Below are positions 25,262-33,917 of a stretch of 64,000 nucleotides of DNA, piece by piece. The position numbers and the translations under genes were made by a program. Position 1 is the stretch's first letter. Each line of letters starts with the position of its first letter. This DNA comes from Galbitalea sp036271795 (GTDB lineage Bacteria > Actinomycetota > Actinomycetes > Actinomycetales > Microbacteriaceae). The DNA is taken from NCBI GenBank assembly GCA_036271795.1, contig DATAZY010000014.1, positions 1-64,000 of the forward strand, written 5' to 3'. The notes under the pieces were generated by a model. The model saw nothing but the letters and a program-made list of their open reading frames with translations. It was not told the origin of the DNA and did not search any database.

Positions 25262-26116
25262 CTACGCCAGAACGGCGTGCGCGGCCATCGCGAGCACGAG
25301 CAAAATCGGGAGCGCGACGAGCCCCGCTATTTGAAGAGCGCGCCGACGAGTCGGGCGTGTGTAGATAAACAGCACCCCGATGAGCAGACCGGTCACCAGG
25401 CCACCAAGGTGGCCCTGCCACGAGATCGCCGGATCGATGAACCCGTAAACAAGGTTGACGATCCCGATGACGATGAGCCAGGTCGTGCTGAATCCGAGTC
25501 GGCGGGCGAACAGGATGAGCACTCCCAGAAGCGCGAAGATCGCGCCGGAGGCTCCGAGCGCCCCAACCTTGCTGAGGAACTCGACACCGACCGAGCCACC
25601 AAGTGCCCCAATGAGATACAAGGCGATGAACCGCCCCCTGCCCAGAAAGCGTTCCAGCGGGACACCCAGGATGTAGAGCGAATACATGTTGACCGCGATG
25701 TGAATCAGGTTGGCATGGACAAATGCCGACGTGATGACCGTCCACGGGCTGCTCAAGATCGCGCCGGGATAGAAGTAGAGAGCGTTGACTACAGCGCCAC
25801 TTCCGTTCCCCATAATCGGGTTGCCGGTCAAGAGCTCGAGGATGAAGACGATCACGTTCGCGCCGATAATCGTGTACGTGACGATCGGACGCCCGCCCGA
25901 CGGTCTCACCGCGTTCGCGAAGCGACGTCCGATCGGTCGCGCGCTGGAAGCGGCAGACCCTCGAGCTTCACGCACACATTCAGGACAATGCACGCCAACC
26001 GGCGCGAGCGTCTGGCACTGCCCGCAAATCGGACGGCCGCAACGCTGGCACTTGACGAAGGTCTCGCGATCCGGATGCCGGTAGCACCGATTTTGGGTCT
26101 CCGTGACGTTGGTCAA
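25262..26116 (-). CDS. Rhomboid family intramembrane serine protease with N-terminal zinc finger
   Basis: 284-aa protein. Residues about 8-45 hold a B-box-like zinc finger (CYRHPDRETFVKCQRCG with further CxxC pairs). The six-helix rhomboid core follows with HANLIHIAVN (HxxxHxxxN), the serine loop GASGAIF and GHLGGLVTG, so the Ser-His dyad is intact. It should cleave membrane proteins. The start is most likely TTG at 26116, 1 nt beyond the stop of the upstream rhomboid-like gene, which implies coupling. It is the second gene of the pair. Confidence 0.88.
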   Translation of the reverse strand: MTNVTETQNRCYRHPDRETFVKCQRCGRPICGQCQTLAPVGVHCPECVREARGSAASSARPIGRRFANAVRPSGGRPIVTYTIIGANVIVFILELLTGNPIMGNGSGAVVNALYFYPGAILSSPWTVITSAFVHANLIHIAVNMYSLYILGVPLERFLGRGRFIALYLIGALGGSVGVEFLSKVGALGASGAIFALLGVLILFARRLGFSTTWLIVIGIVNLVYGFIDPAISWQGHLGGLVTGLLIGVLFIYTRPTRRRALQIAGLVALPILLVLAMAAHAVLA

Positions 26117-26117
26117 C

Positions 26118-26963
26118 TCACGCCGCCAGGAAGAACAGGGCGCGACCGAAGGCCAGAACGACGAGCACAACGCCAAGCAGAACGAGCAGGAGCCTCGCGC
26201 GCCCGACGCGACGGGCGTCGTCCTCGATCAAATAGATCGCTGCGACCGCGGCGCCAGCAAGGAACCCGCCGAGGAAGGCCTGCCAGGATCCGAAGACGAT
26301 CGCGAGCACGGCACTGAGCGCGCAGGTGATGTAAAGCAACAGGGGATTTCCGCCGAGTCGTCTGGCCACGACGAGAAGAGCAGCAATCAGTCCGACGATC
26401 GCGCCGTAAGCGCTGCCGGAGGATCCGTCCAGAAGGAATGCGAAGACGGCCGCGCTAAATCCACTCACAACGTACAGCACGAAGTATTTGGATCGACCGT
26501 AATGCGGCTCGAGGACACGTCCGATGAAATAGAGGTTCACGCCGCTGAGGAGCAGCGTGAGGATACTGCCCGGATAGAACATCGCCGTCACCAGGGTCCA
26601 CGGCTGTTGCAGCGCCGAGGTGCCTTGCACTGTCAGGTAGGGCAAGAGCGCGTATCGAAGGATGGTGTCCACGATGAACAGCACGACCAGGAATGCCAGG
26701 ATCCCGTACGTCACGAGGGGCGCGTTGTCCGGCAGGCGGTCGAGAAACGCGGGCCGCCGACGGATGCGTCTCGTGCGTGCCTTCCTGGCGGTGCTCATCT
26801 GACTGACGCGAGCGACTGCGTGGTCTGGACAGTAGACGTGACCGTCCTGATGGTGCTGGCATTCGAGGCAGATCGTTCGCCCGCAGCGCTCGCAGAGCAC
26901 AAAGCTCTGGCGGTCCGGATGCCGGTAGCAGTAGTCGTCCGGATTCCGGGCGGCGTCAGTCAT
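26118..26963 (-). CDS. Rhomboid-like pseudoprotease with N-terminal zinc finger
   Basis: 281-aa protein with the same layout as its neighbour: a zinc finger (CYRHPDRQSFVLCERCG, residues about 12-28) and about six membrane helices. The catalytic positions are degraded. The HxxxHxxxN helix reads SILTLLLSGVN, and the GHLGG motif reads QAFLGGFLAG, with Phe where the catalytic His should be. A Ser-rich loop (GSSGSAYG) remains. It is therefore predicted to be inactive, like iRhoms, and may regulate the adjacent active protease. This is inference from aligned motifs by eye. Confidence 0.78.
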   Translation of the reverse strand: MTDAARNPDDYCYRHPDRQSFVLCERCGRTICLECQHHQDGHVYCPDHAVARVSQMSTARKARTRRIRRRPAFLDRLPDNAPLVTYGILAFLVVLFIVDTILRYALLPYLTVQGTSALQQPWTLVTAMFYPGSILTLLLSGVNLYFIGRVLEPHYGRSKYFVLYVVSGFSAAVFAFLLDGSSGSAYGAIVGLIAALLVVARRLGGNPLLLYITCALSAVLAIVFGSWQAFLGGFLAGAAVAAIYLIEDDARRVGRARLLLVLLGVVLVVLAFGRALFFLAA

Positions 26964-26982
26964 TCGTTCGGAGTCGGATCGC

Positions 26983-27522
26983 TCAGCCCTCGACGATGTC
27001 GATGCTGTTGATCACAACCGGGGTCAGGGGCTTATCGCGGCCATCCGTGTCGACCGCTTCGATCGAGTCGACGACCTTCTTCGACTCGGCATCCGCCACC
27101 TCGCCGAAGATGGTGTGCTTGCCCTGCAGCCACTGGGTTGGGACGGTCGTGATGAAGAACTGCGATCCGTTGGTGCCGCGGCCACCCTGGATTCCGGCGT
27201 TGGCCATGGCAAGCACGTAGGACTCGTTGAAGTTCAGCTCCGGGTTGATCTCGTCATCGAAGTTGTAGCCAGGACCGCCGGTGCCCTGGCCGAGCGGGTC
27301 ACCAGCCTGCAGCATGAAGTCCTTGATGATCCGGTGGAAGATCACGCCGTTGTACAGCGGGTCATTCGACACTCTGCCGGTGGCCGGATGAGTCCACTCC
27401 TGCGCTCCCGTCGCAAGGCCGGTGAAGTTCTTGACCGTCTTGGGTGCGTGGTTGCCGAAGAGGTTGACGACGATGTCGCCCTTGGTCGTGTGGATGGTTG
27501 CGACAGCGGTGTGAGCAGACAT
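26983..27522 (-). CDS. Cyclophilin-type peptidyl-prolyl cis-trans isomerase
   Basis: 179-aa cytosolic protein without a signal peptide. The cyclophilin core shows GDIVVNLFGNHAPKTVKNF, FHRIIKDFMLQAGDP (catalytic Arg in FHR), NGSQFFIT and HTIFGEV, with the usual length for the family. It speeds proline isomerisation during protein folding. The ATG at 27522 places GDI near residue 13. It is divergent from the next gene, with a 137-bp promoter region between them. Confidence 0.95.
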   Translation of the reverse strand: MSAHTAVATIHTTKGDIVVNLFGNHAPKTVKNFTGLATGAQEWTHPATGRVSNDPLYNGVIFHRIIKDFMLQAGDPLGQGTGGPGYNFDDEINPELNFNESYVLAMANAGIQGGRGTNGSQFFITTVPTQWLQGKHTIFGEVADAESKKVVDSIEAVDTDGRDKPLTPVVINSIDIVEG

Positions 27523-27659
27523 GACAGCAATTCTTGCATAGCGTGCTCTGCGGAAGAGCAGGGTGCACCCAGACGCCACTCAGGTCAACCGGTATACCCC
27601 GAAAGGCTGAGGTGTAAGGATGTACTAGTTCGCAGGACAAGTCCTTTGGAGGGGTTTCA

Positions 27660-28193
27660 ATGGCACTAACACGAAAGCGTCAGCGGGAATTGAACGGCCT
27701 CAAAGGTCAGGCCGAAGACCTCTGGGATGACCAGAAAGAAGTCCTCGAGCGAGCGAATCGCGTACTCCGCGCCGCCAGCCGCCATGCGCGTGACGAGGTT
27801 TCGTCGCGTGGGCGCGACGCCTACGACTTCCGAGTCCGGCCAGCGGTCGCCTCCGGCTTTGCCGCCGGTCGCGAGCGTCTTGTCGACGACGTCTTCCCGG
27901 CGGTCTCGTCCGCTCTCGGATCAGCGTTGGCGATCCTCGAGGCGGCAAAGAATCCCGAAGTCCGCGCCGCACTCGGCCGCGCGACTTCTGCTGGTCGCGC
28001 AGTCGCTTCTCGTACCGGGCTGGTGAAGTCGAAGCCGACTCCCGGCCCTGGTCGCTACATTCTGATCGGCGTCGGCATTGTGGCCGCCGCGGGTATCGCA
28101 TACGCGGCGTGGCAGACGCTTCGCGCGGACGACGACCTGTGGATTGACGACGAGGAACTCACCGAGTCGGGCGGAGCCGGGCAGCCGTCTTGA
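27660..28193 (+). CDS. Actinobacterial hypothetical protein with C-terminal membrane helix
   Basis: 177-aa protein I cannot assign. Residues about 5-60 are charged and helical, probably coiled coil (QRELNGLKGQAEDLWDDQKE), a middle region is Ala-rich, one hydrophobic helix spans about 134-152, and the tail is acidic (DDDLWIDDEELTE). GGAGGGG lies 7 nt upstream of the ATG, a strong ribosome site. It precedes the septum-formation lipoprotein with 76 bp between, so an operon is possible. Confidence 0.75.
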   Translation: MALTRKRQRELNGLKGQAEDLWDDQKEVLERANRVLRAASRHARDEVSSRGRDAYDFRVRPAVASGFAAGRERLVDDVFPAVSSALGSALAILEAAKNPEVRAALGRATSAGRAVASRTGLVKSKPTPGPGRYILIGVGIVAAAGIAYAAWQTLRADDDLWIDDEELTESGGAGQPS

Positions 28194-28269
28194 TCGGAGT
28201 TGCCGTTAAGGTTCGCTCCGGTAGATTTGGGCTGAATCGCGAGGCTCCCGCGATTTGGAAGGACTGCGG

Positions 28270-29142
28270 ATGTCGCCCAAACGTTCCCTGCTCGCTCTCG
28301 CAGGCTTGGTCGCGGTGGCGATCTCGCTTGCCGGGTGCTCACTTCTTCCCGGTATCCCCGGGGCCAAGGCCACGCCCGCACCAGCTAAACCGGCCAGCGG
28401 ACAGTGCTGGAACGCCACCACGACGCAGGCCGCCGACTGGGCCGACTGGGGGGGCCCGTCCGCCGTCGCCTGCACCAGTTCTCACACCCTTTACACGTAC
28501 CAGGTTGGCAAGATCTCCGGCGAAACCAGCAGCACCTGGGCGGCTTCGGGCGACAGTAGCCAACTCAGCACTGAAGTGCAGACGAAGGCGGACGACGCCT
28601 GCAGCATCTCGACGCTGCTCCCTCACCTGAAGTGGAACCAGCAACTCATCGAGCAATACTTTTTCGTGCCGACCAAGGCGGAGTGGAAAGCGGGCCAGCG
28701 CTGGGTGCGCTGCGATGTCGGCGTACTTGCAACAGGGACGACTCTCAACGACGAGAGCTTCACCGCTCTGCCGAGCAAAATCTCGACTCTGGTTAAGAGC
28801 GTGGATTCCGATCCGCTTCGTTACGAGTTCTGCGTGAACTCGAGTGAGGCCGTCACTGACATTGGCCCCCTCGACAACCCGGACGCGACACTCGGCGACT
28901 GTTCGAAGGATCCGCAGTGGAAGCTCGCCACTCGTGGCAACCTGCCTGAGGCAGCTGGAGCACCATTCCCGGACGACGCGACGGCCAACACGGAGTCGAC
29001 CAAGATTTGTGCCCCAGCTGCGACTGGCGATGGCCAGATCTGGCTCGCCTACCTGCCGACGAAGACCGGATGGGCGTCCGGCGACCGGGAAGTCGACTGC
29101 TGGGTCGGCCAGAAGCCCATCACGGGCGGTCAGACGGCGTAG
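28270..29142 (+). CDS. Septum formation family lipoprotein
   Basis: 290-aa secreted protein. The signal peptide ends in the lipobox SLAGC with Cys23. The mature part has two similar halves with conserved cysteines (QCW, VACTSSHTLYTY, RCDVGVL; then EFCVNSS, KICAPA, DCWVG), the pattern of the actinobacterial septum-formation domain. GGAAGGA lies 6-8 nt before the ATG at 28270, which is preferred over the TTG at 28255. The precise role is unknown. Confidence 0.8.
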   Translation: MSPKRSLLALAGLVAVAISLAGCSLLPGIPGAKATPAPAKPASGQCWNATTTQAADWADWGGPSAVACTSSHTLYTYQVGKISGETSSTWAASGDSSQLSTEVQTKADDACSISTLLPHLKWNQQLIEQYFFVPTKAEWKAGQRWVRCDVGVLATGTTLNDESFTALPSKISTLVKSVDSDPLRYEFCVNSSEAVTDIGPLDNPDATLGDCSKDPQWKLATRGNLPEAAGAPFPDDATANTESTKICAPAATGDGQIWLAYLPTKTGWASGDREVDCWVGQKPITGGQTA

Positions 29143-29157
29143 CGCCGTCCGGAACTA

Positions 29158-30033
29158 CTAGCCCCGGAACGTTGCGGCGTTGCGAGTCGCGAACTCGAGG
29201 AAGCTCGTTGGCTGCCACCCGAAGATGTCTGGAATGACGGTCGACACCGTCGATTCCTTGCCGTGGCTGCGCTCGGCGAACAGCTCGCCGAGTCCGTCGA
29301 CGAGATAGTCGGGGAAGCCGGCCGCCCGTTGCGCAGCTTTGGCATCTTCTGGCGCCACATTCATATACCGAATGGGAACCCCAGTTGCCGTGGTCAACCG
29401 CTCGGCCACCTCCGTCATAGTCAGGGCTTCTGGCCCGGTCAGTGGATAGATCTTCCCTTCGTGCCCGGGCGAAGTGAGGATGTCGACGGTCACGATCGCA
29501 ACGTCGTTGGCGTCGATCGACGCGATTCGGGCGTCCTCCATAGGCAGCAGGATGGCGCCGCGCGCGACGATGTTCGGAATCTGTCGGAAGTAGGCCTGCA
29601 TGAATTCGCCAGCCCGCAGATGGGTAAACGCGATGCCCGACTCCTCGAGATGCTTCTCGATCTGCCCGTGCATCCTGGCGAAACGGAATTCCGAGTGGAG
29701 CTCTGGCATAATCCCGGACAGCTTGACGATGTGTTCGACGGACGCGACCTTCGCGGCATCCACGAACGCCGACTGGGCATCCGCCATCGCTGCATCGGAC
29801 GAGGAGATGAGCACCGCCTTGTCGACACCGTCGAGTGCTTGGGCAAGGCTGGCCGGGTCCGCGAGATCACCGGCGACGACTGTGACGCCCGGCAGACTTC
29901 TCAGCGTGTCGGCCTTGGTCGCATTGCGCGTATCGGGCTCGCGCACGAGGGCCCGGACCGGGATGCCCTTCTCTGCGAGCCGGCGGATAACCAGGCCGCC
30001 ATTGAGCCCGGTCGCTCCGGTAACGAGAATCAA
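29158..30033 (-). CDS. NmrA-like NAD(P)-binding protein
   Basis: 291-aa short-chain-dehydrogenase-like protein. It starts with the Rossmann motif VTGATGLNGGLV (residues about 4-15), followed by ALVREPDT and AGDLADPASL, and lacks the YxxxK catalytic pair in the usual place, as in the atypical NmrA-like group that includes quinone oxidoreductases. The TTG at 30033 overlaps the stop of the upstream VOC gene (TTGA) and puts the Rossmann motif at the N-terminus. Redox sensing or NAD(P)H-dependent reduction is likely; the substrate is unknown. Confidence 0.85.
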   Translation of the reverse strand: MILVTGATGLNGGLVIRRLAEKGIPVRALVREPDTRNATKADTLRSLPGVTVVAGDLADPASLAQALDGVDKAVLISSSDAAMADAQSAFVDAAKVASVEHIVKLSGIMPELHSEFRFARMHGQIEKHLEESGIAFTHLRAGEFMQAYFRQIPNIVARGAILLPMEDARIASIDANDVAIVTVDILTSPGHEGKIYPLTGPEALTMTEVAERLTTATGVPIRYMNVAPEDAKAAQRAAGFPDYLVDGLGELFAERSHGKESTVSTVIPDIFGWQPTSFLEFATRNAATFRG

Positions 30034-30413
30034 TGCGCAATCTCCCAGATGTGGCCGCCCGGGTCCTGAAAGCTCGCGGTGCGGACGCCCCACGGCCGAT
30101 CCGTCGGACCGTTGAGCAGCGTAATTCCACGCTTCTCGAGTTCGGCGGCCATCGCATCCACATCGTCGACGTCGATCGTGAACTGCACGCGCGATCCGCC
30201 GTCCGGTGTTGCAACCTTTGCGGGAGCAATCAGGCTGGGTGCCTCCGCGACCTTGAGCAGGTTGATCAGGGCGTTGCCGAAATTGTAGACCGCGGAGTCG
30301 GAATCCTCGAAGAAGATGGGCAACCCAAACGCGCGGTCGTAAAACTCTTTCGCCGCCTCAAGGTCCTCGACGAACAGGGTGATTGCGGCAATCCCACTCG
30401 GCCAGTCGCTCAT
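30030..30413 (-). CDS. VOC family (glyoxalase/bleomycin-resistance-like) protein
   Basis: 127-aa protein of the vicinal oxygen chelate superfamily with two beta-alpha-beta-beta-beta modules. Module 1 begins AAITLFVEDLEAAKEFYDRAFGL and module 2 RVQFTIDVDDVDAMAAEL, ending in SFQDPGGHIWEIAH with the metal-ligand Glu near the C-terminus. The ATG is at 30413. It is coupled to the NmrA-like gene. The pair sits immediately beyond the duplicated tRNA-Ala segment. Members act on electrophilic compounds, aromatic diols or antibiotics; the activity here cannot be told. Confidence 0.88.
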   Translation of the reverse strand: MSDWPSGIAAITLFVEDLEAAKEFYDRAFGLPIFFEDSDSAVYNFGNALINLLKVAEAPSLIAPAKVATPDGGSRVQFTIDVDDVDAMAAELEKRGITLLNGPTDRPWGVRTASFQDPGGHIWEIAH

Positions 30414-30509
30414 CAGGCAATTGTGGTCCTGTCGGTCCCCGTTCGGCGCATTTGCGGCCGCTCGATCGGGCACAAAAGTTCTGGAGGGGGGAGACGCCGA
30501 TTGCCGAGC

Positions 30510-30558
30510 GGAGCCTAGGAGAATCGAACTCCTGACCTCCTGCTTGCAAAGCAGGCGC
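30510..30558 (-). pseudogene. Truncated 3' copy of tRNA-Ala (49-bp direct repeat)
   Basis: These 49 bp are identical to 30647-30695, the 3' two-thirds of the intact tRNA-Ala: acceptor 3' strand, T-arm, variable loop, anticodon arm and two bases of the D-stem. The discriminator base is changed and the 5' acceptor and D-arm are missing, so no tRNA can form. This is what an old integration or duplication at a tRNA 3' end leaves. Confidence 0.9.
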
Positions 30559-30645
30559 AATTGTCGTGAAGCGGCAGGCAGTAACGAGCGTTGACGCGCA
30601 TCGCGCGGCAATGCGAACTCGAAGCAATACCAGCGGTAAAAGGAG
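30559..30645. other. Spacer between the tRNA-Ala fragment and the intact tRNA-Ala
   Basis: 87 bp that match neither tRNA and hold no supported gene. This spacer is what separates the two 49-bp repeats. Confidence 0.6.
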
Positions 30646-30718
30646 TGGAGCCTAGGAGAATCGAACTCCTGACCTCCTGCTTGCAAAGCAGGCGCTCTAC
30701 CAATTGAGCTAAGGCCCC
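30646..30718 (-). tRNA. tRNA-Ala (TGC)
   Basis: 73-nt tRNA. The acceptor GGGGCCT pairs with AGGCTCC and includes the G3-U70 identity pair of alanine tRNAs. The anticodon loop TTTGCAA gives TGC. The D-arm AGCTCAATTGGTAGAGC and T-arm AGGAG-TTCGATT-CTCCT are normal. It lies beside tRNA-Ile, the usual actinobacterial position near gyrA. Confidence 0.97.
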
Positions 30719-30795
30719 CCGCTTTTTGGCGCGCGAGCGCCCGATTTTCCGAGCAACCGCAAGTAAAGCTTTGCACCTGGGAGTTTTGTGTTGCG

Positions 30796-30869
30796 TGGGG
30801 GTACCAGGACTTGAACCTGGGACCTCTTCATTATCAGTGAAGCGCTCTAACCGCCTGAGCTATACCCCC
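30796..30869 (-). tRNA. tRNA-Ile (GAT)
   Basis: 74-nt tRNA with acceptor GGGGGTA/TACCCCC, discriminator A, D-arm AGCTCAGGCGGTTAGAGC, anticodon loop CTGATAA giving GAT, and a perfect T-arm CCAGG-TTCAAGT-CCTGG. CCA is not encoded. It is transcribed before tRNA-Ala and downstream of gyrA and DUF3566. Confidence 0.97.
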
Positions 30870-30929
30870 GTGGAGCAGATACGAGAGTATCGCACCCACG
30901 AACCAATCCGTAATCGGAACCCGGTCGCG

Positions 30930-31337
30930 CTACTGGTTGGTGAAGCCGACGAGGAGCCCACCCGTGAGGCGGACTGTGAAGTTGTACAGAATGCTGCCGA
31001 TCGCGCCCAGCGCCGTTCCGACAACCACGTTGAGCAGAGCCACCACGAATGCGAATCCGGCGACGGTCACCAGCGAAGCGCTGGACTCGATCGCGAACGT
31101 CGGCTGGTCGAGGATGTCCTGGAGGGTGCCGTCGAGAGCGTGAAAGACCTGCAGGGCGTCCAGCAGCACCCAAATCAGGATGGTTGCGACGACGAGCACA
31201 ATTCCGCCACACACCGAGATCAGGAACGCGAGCTTGAGCGTCGACCAGAAGTCGAGGTAGACCAGTTTCAGGCGAACCTGCTTGGTGGCTACCGCCCGCT
31301 GTGATTTGCGCTGAAGCTTTTCCGCGACGCTACTCAT
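30930..31337 (-). CDS. DUF3566 membrane protein
   Basis: 135-aa protein with an N-terminal basic segment (KLQRKSQRAVATKQVRLKL) and two long hydrophobic regions (about residues 36-60 and 88-130). DUF3566 proteins sit directly downstream of gyrA in most actinobacteria, as here, with an 8-bp overlap of gyrA. Function is unknown; the conserved link to gyrA and the tRNA pair may be historical. Confidence 0.93.
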   Translation of the reverse strand: MSSVAEKLQRKSQRAVATKQVRLKLVYLDFWSTLKLAFLISVCGGIVLVVATILIWVLLDALQVFHALDGTLQDILDQPTFAIESSASLVTVAGFAFVVALLNVVVGTALGAIGSILYNFTVRLTGGLLVGFTNQ

Positions 31338-33906
31338 CGACCGACTCGTCCTTTCCAGGCTCCTCGGCCTCGTCAGATTCCTCTGACTCGTCGAGATCCT
31401 GACTCTCTAGATTACGTTCACTGTTCTTGGCGACCGCGATGATCTTGTCATCGTCTGCGAACCGGGCAAACACAACGCCCATGGTGTCTCGACCTTTGGC
31501 CGGAACTTCGGCCACGGATGACCGTACCACCTTGCCGCTGGCAAGAACCACAAGGACCTCGTCCTCGTCGTCCACGATAAGCGCGCCGGCGAGATCGCCG
31601 CGAGCCTCCTGCAGCTTGGCCACCTTGATGCCCAGACCGCCTCGGTTCTGCACGCGATACTGGTCCGCCGAGGTGCGCTTGGCGTAACCACCCTCGGTGA
31701 CGATAAACACGTATCCACTATCGGAGACTACGCTCGCGTCGAGCAGCTGGTCGTCATCCCTGAAGTGCATCCCGATCACCCCTGAGGTTGATCTTCCCAT
31801 CGGCCGCAGCGCCGCGTCGGATGCCGTGAACCGGATCGACATGCCCTTGCGGGACACCAGAAGAACGTCCTGGTCCTCCTCGACGAGCATGGCCGAGACC
31901 AGTTCGTCCTCCTCGCGCAGGTTGATGGCGATGATGCCACCGGTGCGATTGGTGTCGTAGTCGGTGAGCGCCGTCTTCTTGACCAGGCCACCCTTGGTCG
32001 CCAGCACCAGGTATCGGGCCGCCGCATAGTCGCGGATGTCGAGCACCTGTGCCACCTCTTCGCCGGGTTGCAGGGCGAGCAAATTGGCGAGGTGCTGGCC
32101 CTTCGCGTCCCGGCCCGCCTCCTGGATCTCGTAGGTCTTGGCCCGAAGGACGCGCCCGGTGTTGGTGAAGAACAGCAACCAGTGGTGGGTCGTCGTCACG
32201 AAGAAGTGCTCGACAACGTCATCAGCCCGCAACTGCGCACCCTTAACGCCTTTGCCGCCGCGATGCTGGCTGCGGTAGTTGTCGCTCCGCGTGCGCTTGA
32301 CGTAGCCGCCGCGGGTGATCGTGACGACCATCTCTTCTTCCGGGATGAGGTCTTCGACACTCATGTCGCCGTCGAATCCGAACATGATCTCGGTCCGACG
32401 ATCGTCGCCAAACCGGTCGACGATGTCCTGCAGCTCGTCTCGCACGATTCCGCGCTGCTCTGATGGTGTCGCGAGGATGTGCTTGTACCCCTCGATGAGT
32501 TCGGTGAGTTCCGCCGCCTCGTCGATGATCTTCTGTCTTTCGAGCGCAGCGAGTCGCCGCAGTTGCATGTCGAGGATCGCACGCGCCTGCAGCTCGTCGA
32601 TGTCGAGCAGTGTCATCAGTCCATCGCGCGCCGCCTCGGTGTCGGCGCTGCTACGGATGAGCGCGATCACTTCGTCGAGCGCATCGAGCGCCTTGAGGTA
32701 GGCCGTCAGGATGTGCATCCGCTCTTCCGCTTTGCGCAGGCGGAAGGCGGTGCGGCGCACGATGACTTCGATCTGGTGGTCGATCCAGTGCGTGATGAAG
32801 CCGTCGATCGGGAGCGTACGCGGAATACCGTCGACGATTGCCAGCATGTTCGCGCCGAAGTTCTCCTGTAACTGCGTGTGCTTGTACAGGTTGTTCAGCA
32901 CGACTTTCGCGATGGCGTCGCGCTTGAGCACGATGACGAGTCGCTGGCCGGTTCGACCGGAGCTCTCATCCCGGATATCCGCGATGCCGGCAAGCCGGCC
33001 ATCCTTGACAAGGTCGGCGATCTTCTGGGCGAGGTTGTCGGGGTTGACCTGATACGGCAGCTCGGTGATGACCAGGCAGGTGCGACCCTGGAGTTCCTCG
33101 ACGTTGACCACCGCGCGCATTGTGATCGAGCCTCGGCCGGTGCGGTAGGCATCCTGGATGCCCTTGATCCCGAGGATCTGCGCCCCGGTCGGGAAGTCGG
33201 GACCCTTGACTCGCTGGATGAGCGCCTCGAGCAGCTCCTCGCGGGTCGCATCCGGGTTCTCGAGCGCCCAGAGCGCGCCGTCGGAAACTTCGCGCAGATT
33301 GTGCGGCGGGATGTTCGTAGCCATGCCGACCGCGATGCCGACGGAACCGTTGACGAGCAGGTTCGGGAAGCGTGCGGGCAGAACGACAGGCTCCTGCGTC
33401 TTGCCGTCGTAGTTGTCCTGGAAGTCGACGGTCTCCTCGTCGATGTCCCTGACCATCTCCATCGCGAGGGGTGCCATCTTGGTCTCGGTGTACCGCATTG
33501 CCGCCGCACCGTCGTTGCCCGCCGAGCCGAAGTTACCCTGGCCGAGTGCGAGTGGATAGCGCAGGCTCCACGGCTGGACGAGTCGAACGAGGGCGTCATA
33601 GATCGACGAGTCACCGTGCGGGTGGAACTGCCCCATGACATCGCCGACGATACGAGTGCACTTGTTGAATCCCTTGTCGGGACGGTAGCCACCGTCGTAC
33701 ATGCCGTAGATCACGCGGCGATGCACGGGCTTCAGTCCATCGCGAACCTCGGGGAGAGCGCGTCCGACGATAACGCTCATGGCGTAGTCGAGGTAGGAGC
33801 GCTGCATCTCCAGCTGCAGGTCTACCTGGTCGATCTTGTCGTGGCGCGTATCGACGACGGCCTTCTCGAAGATTGGTTCCTGGGGAGTGTCTGTTTCGTC
33901 AGCCAT
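31330..33906 (-). CDS. gyrA: DNA gyrase subunit A
   Basis: 858-aa subunit. The active-site Tyr139 is in AAMRYTETK and the GyrA box QHRGGKGV, which wraps DNA, is present in the C-terminal beta-pinwheel. In the quinolone-resistance region HPHGDSSIYD, Ser100 and Asp104 correspond to Escherichia coli Ser83 and Asp87, so it carries the susceptible-type residues, unlike the Ala of mycobacteria. The acidic tail (EESDEAEEPGKDES) is typical. It lies 11 bp downstream of gyrB in the same operon. No intein is present. Confidence 0.98.
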   Translation of the reverse strand: MADETDTPQEPIFEKAVVDTRHDKIDQVDLQLEMQRSYLDYAMSVIVGRALPEVRDGLKPVHRRVIYGMYDGGYRPDKGFNKCTRIVGDVMGQFHPHGDSSIYDALVRLVQPWSLRYPLALGQGNFGSAGNDGAAAMRYTETKMAPLAMEMVRDIDEETVDFQDNYDGKTQEPVVLPARFPNLLVNGSVGIAVGMATNIPPHNLREVSDGALWALENPDATREELLEALIQRVKGPDFPTGAQILGIKGIQDAYRTGRGSITMRAVVNVEELQGRTCLVITELPYQVNPDNLAQKIADLVKDGRLAGIADIRDESSGRTGQRLVIVLKRDAIAKVVLNNLYKHTQLQENFGANMLAIVDGIPRTLPIDGFITHWIDHQIEVIVRRTAFRLRKAEERMHILTAYLKALDALDEVIALIRSSADTEAARDGLMTLLDIDELQARAILDMQLRRLAALERQKIIDEAAELTELIEGYKHILATPSEQRGIVRDELQDIVDRFGDDRRTEIMFGFDGDMSVEDLIPEEEMVVTITRGGYVKRTRSDNYRSQHRGGKGVKGAQLRADDVVEHFFVTTTHHWLLFFTNTGRVLRAKTYEIQEAGRDAKGQHLANLLALQPGEEVAQVLDIRDYAAARYLVLATKGGLVKKTALTDYDTNRTGGIIAINLREEDELVSAMLVEEDQDVLLVSRKGMSIRFTASDAALRPMGRSTSGVIGMHFRDDDQLLDASVVSDSGYVFIVTEGGYAKRTSADQYRVQNRGGLGIKVAKLQEARGDLAGALIVDDEDEVLVVLASGKVVRSSVAEVPAKGRDTMGVVFARFADDDKIIAVAKNSERNLESQDLDESEESDEAEEPGKDESVDE

Positions 33907-33917
33907 TTACGTGATCC

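Noticed and set aside
30646..30869. Possible further tRNA between tRNA-Ala and tRNA-Ile
   Set aside because: The 77-bp spacer folds into no cloverleaf.
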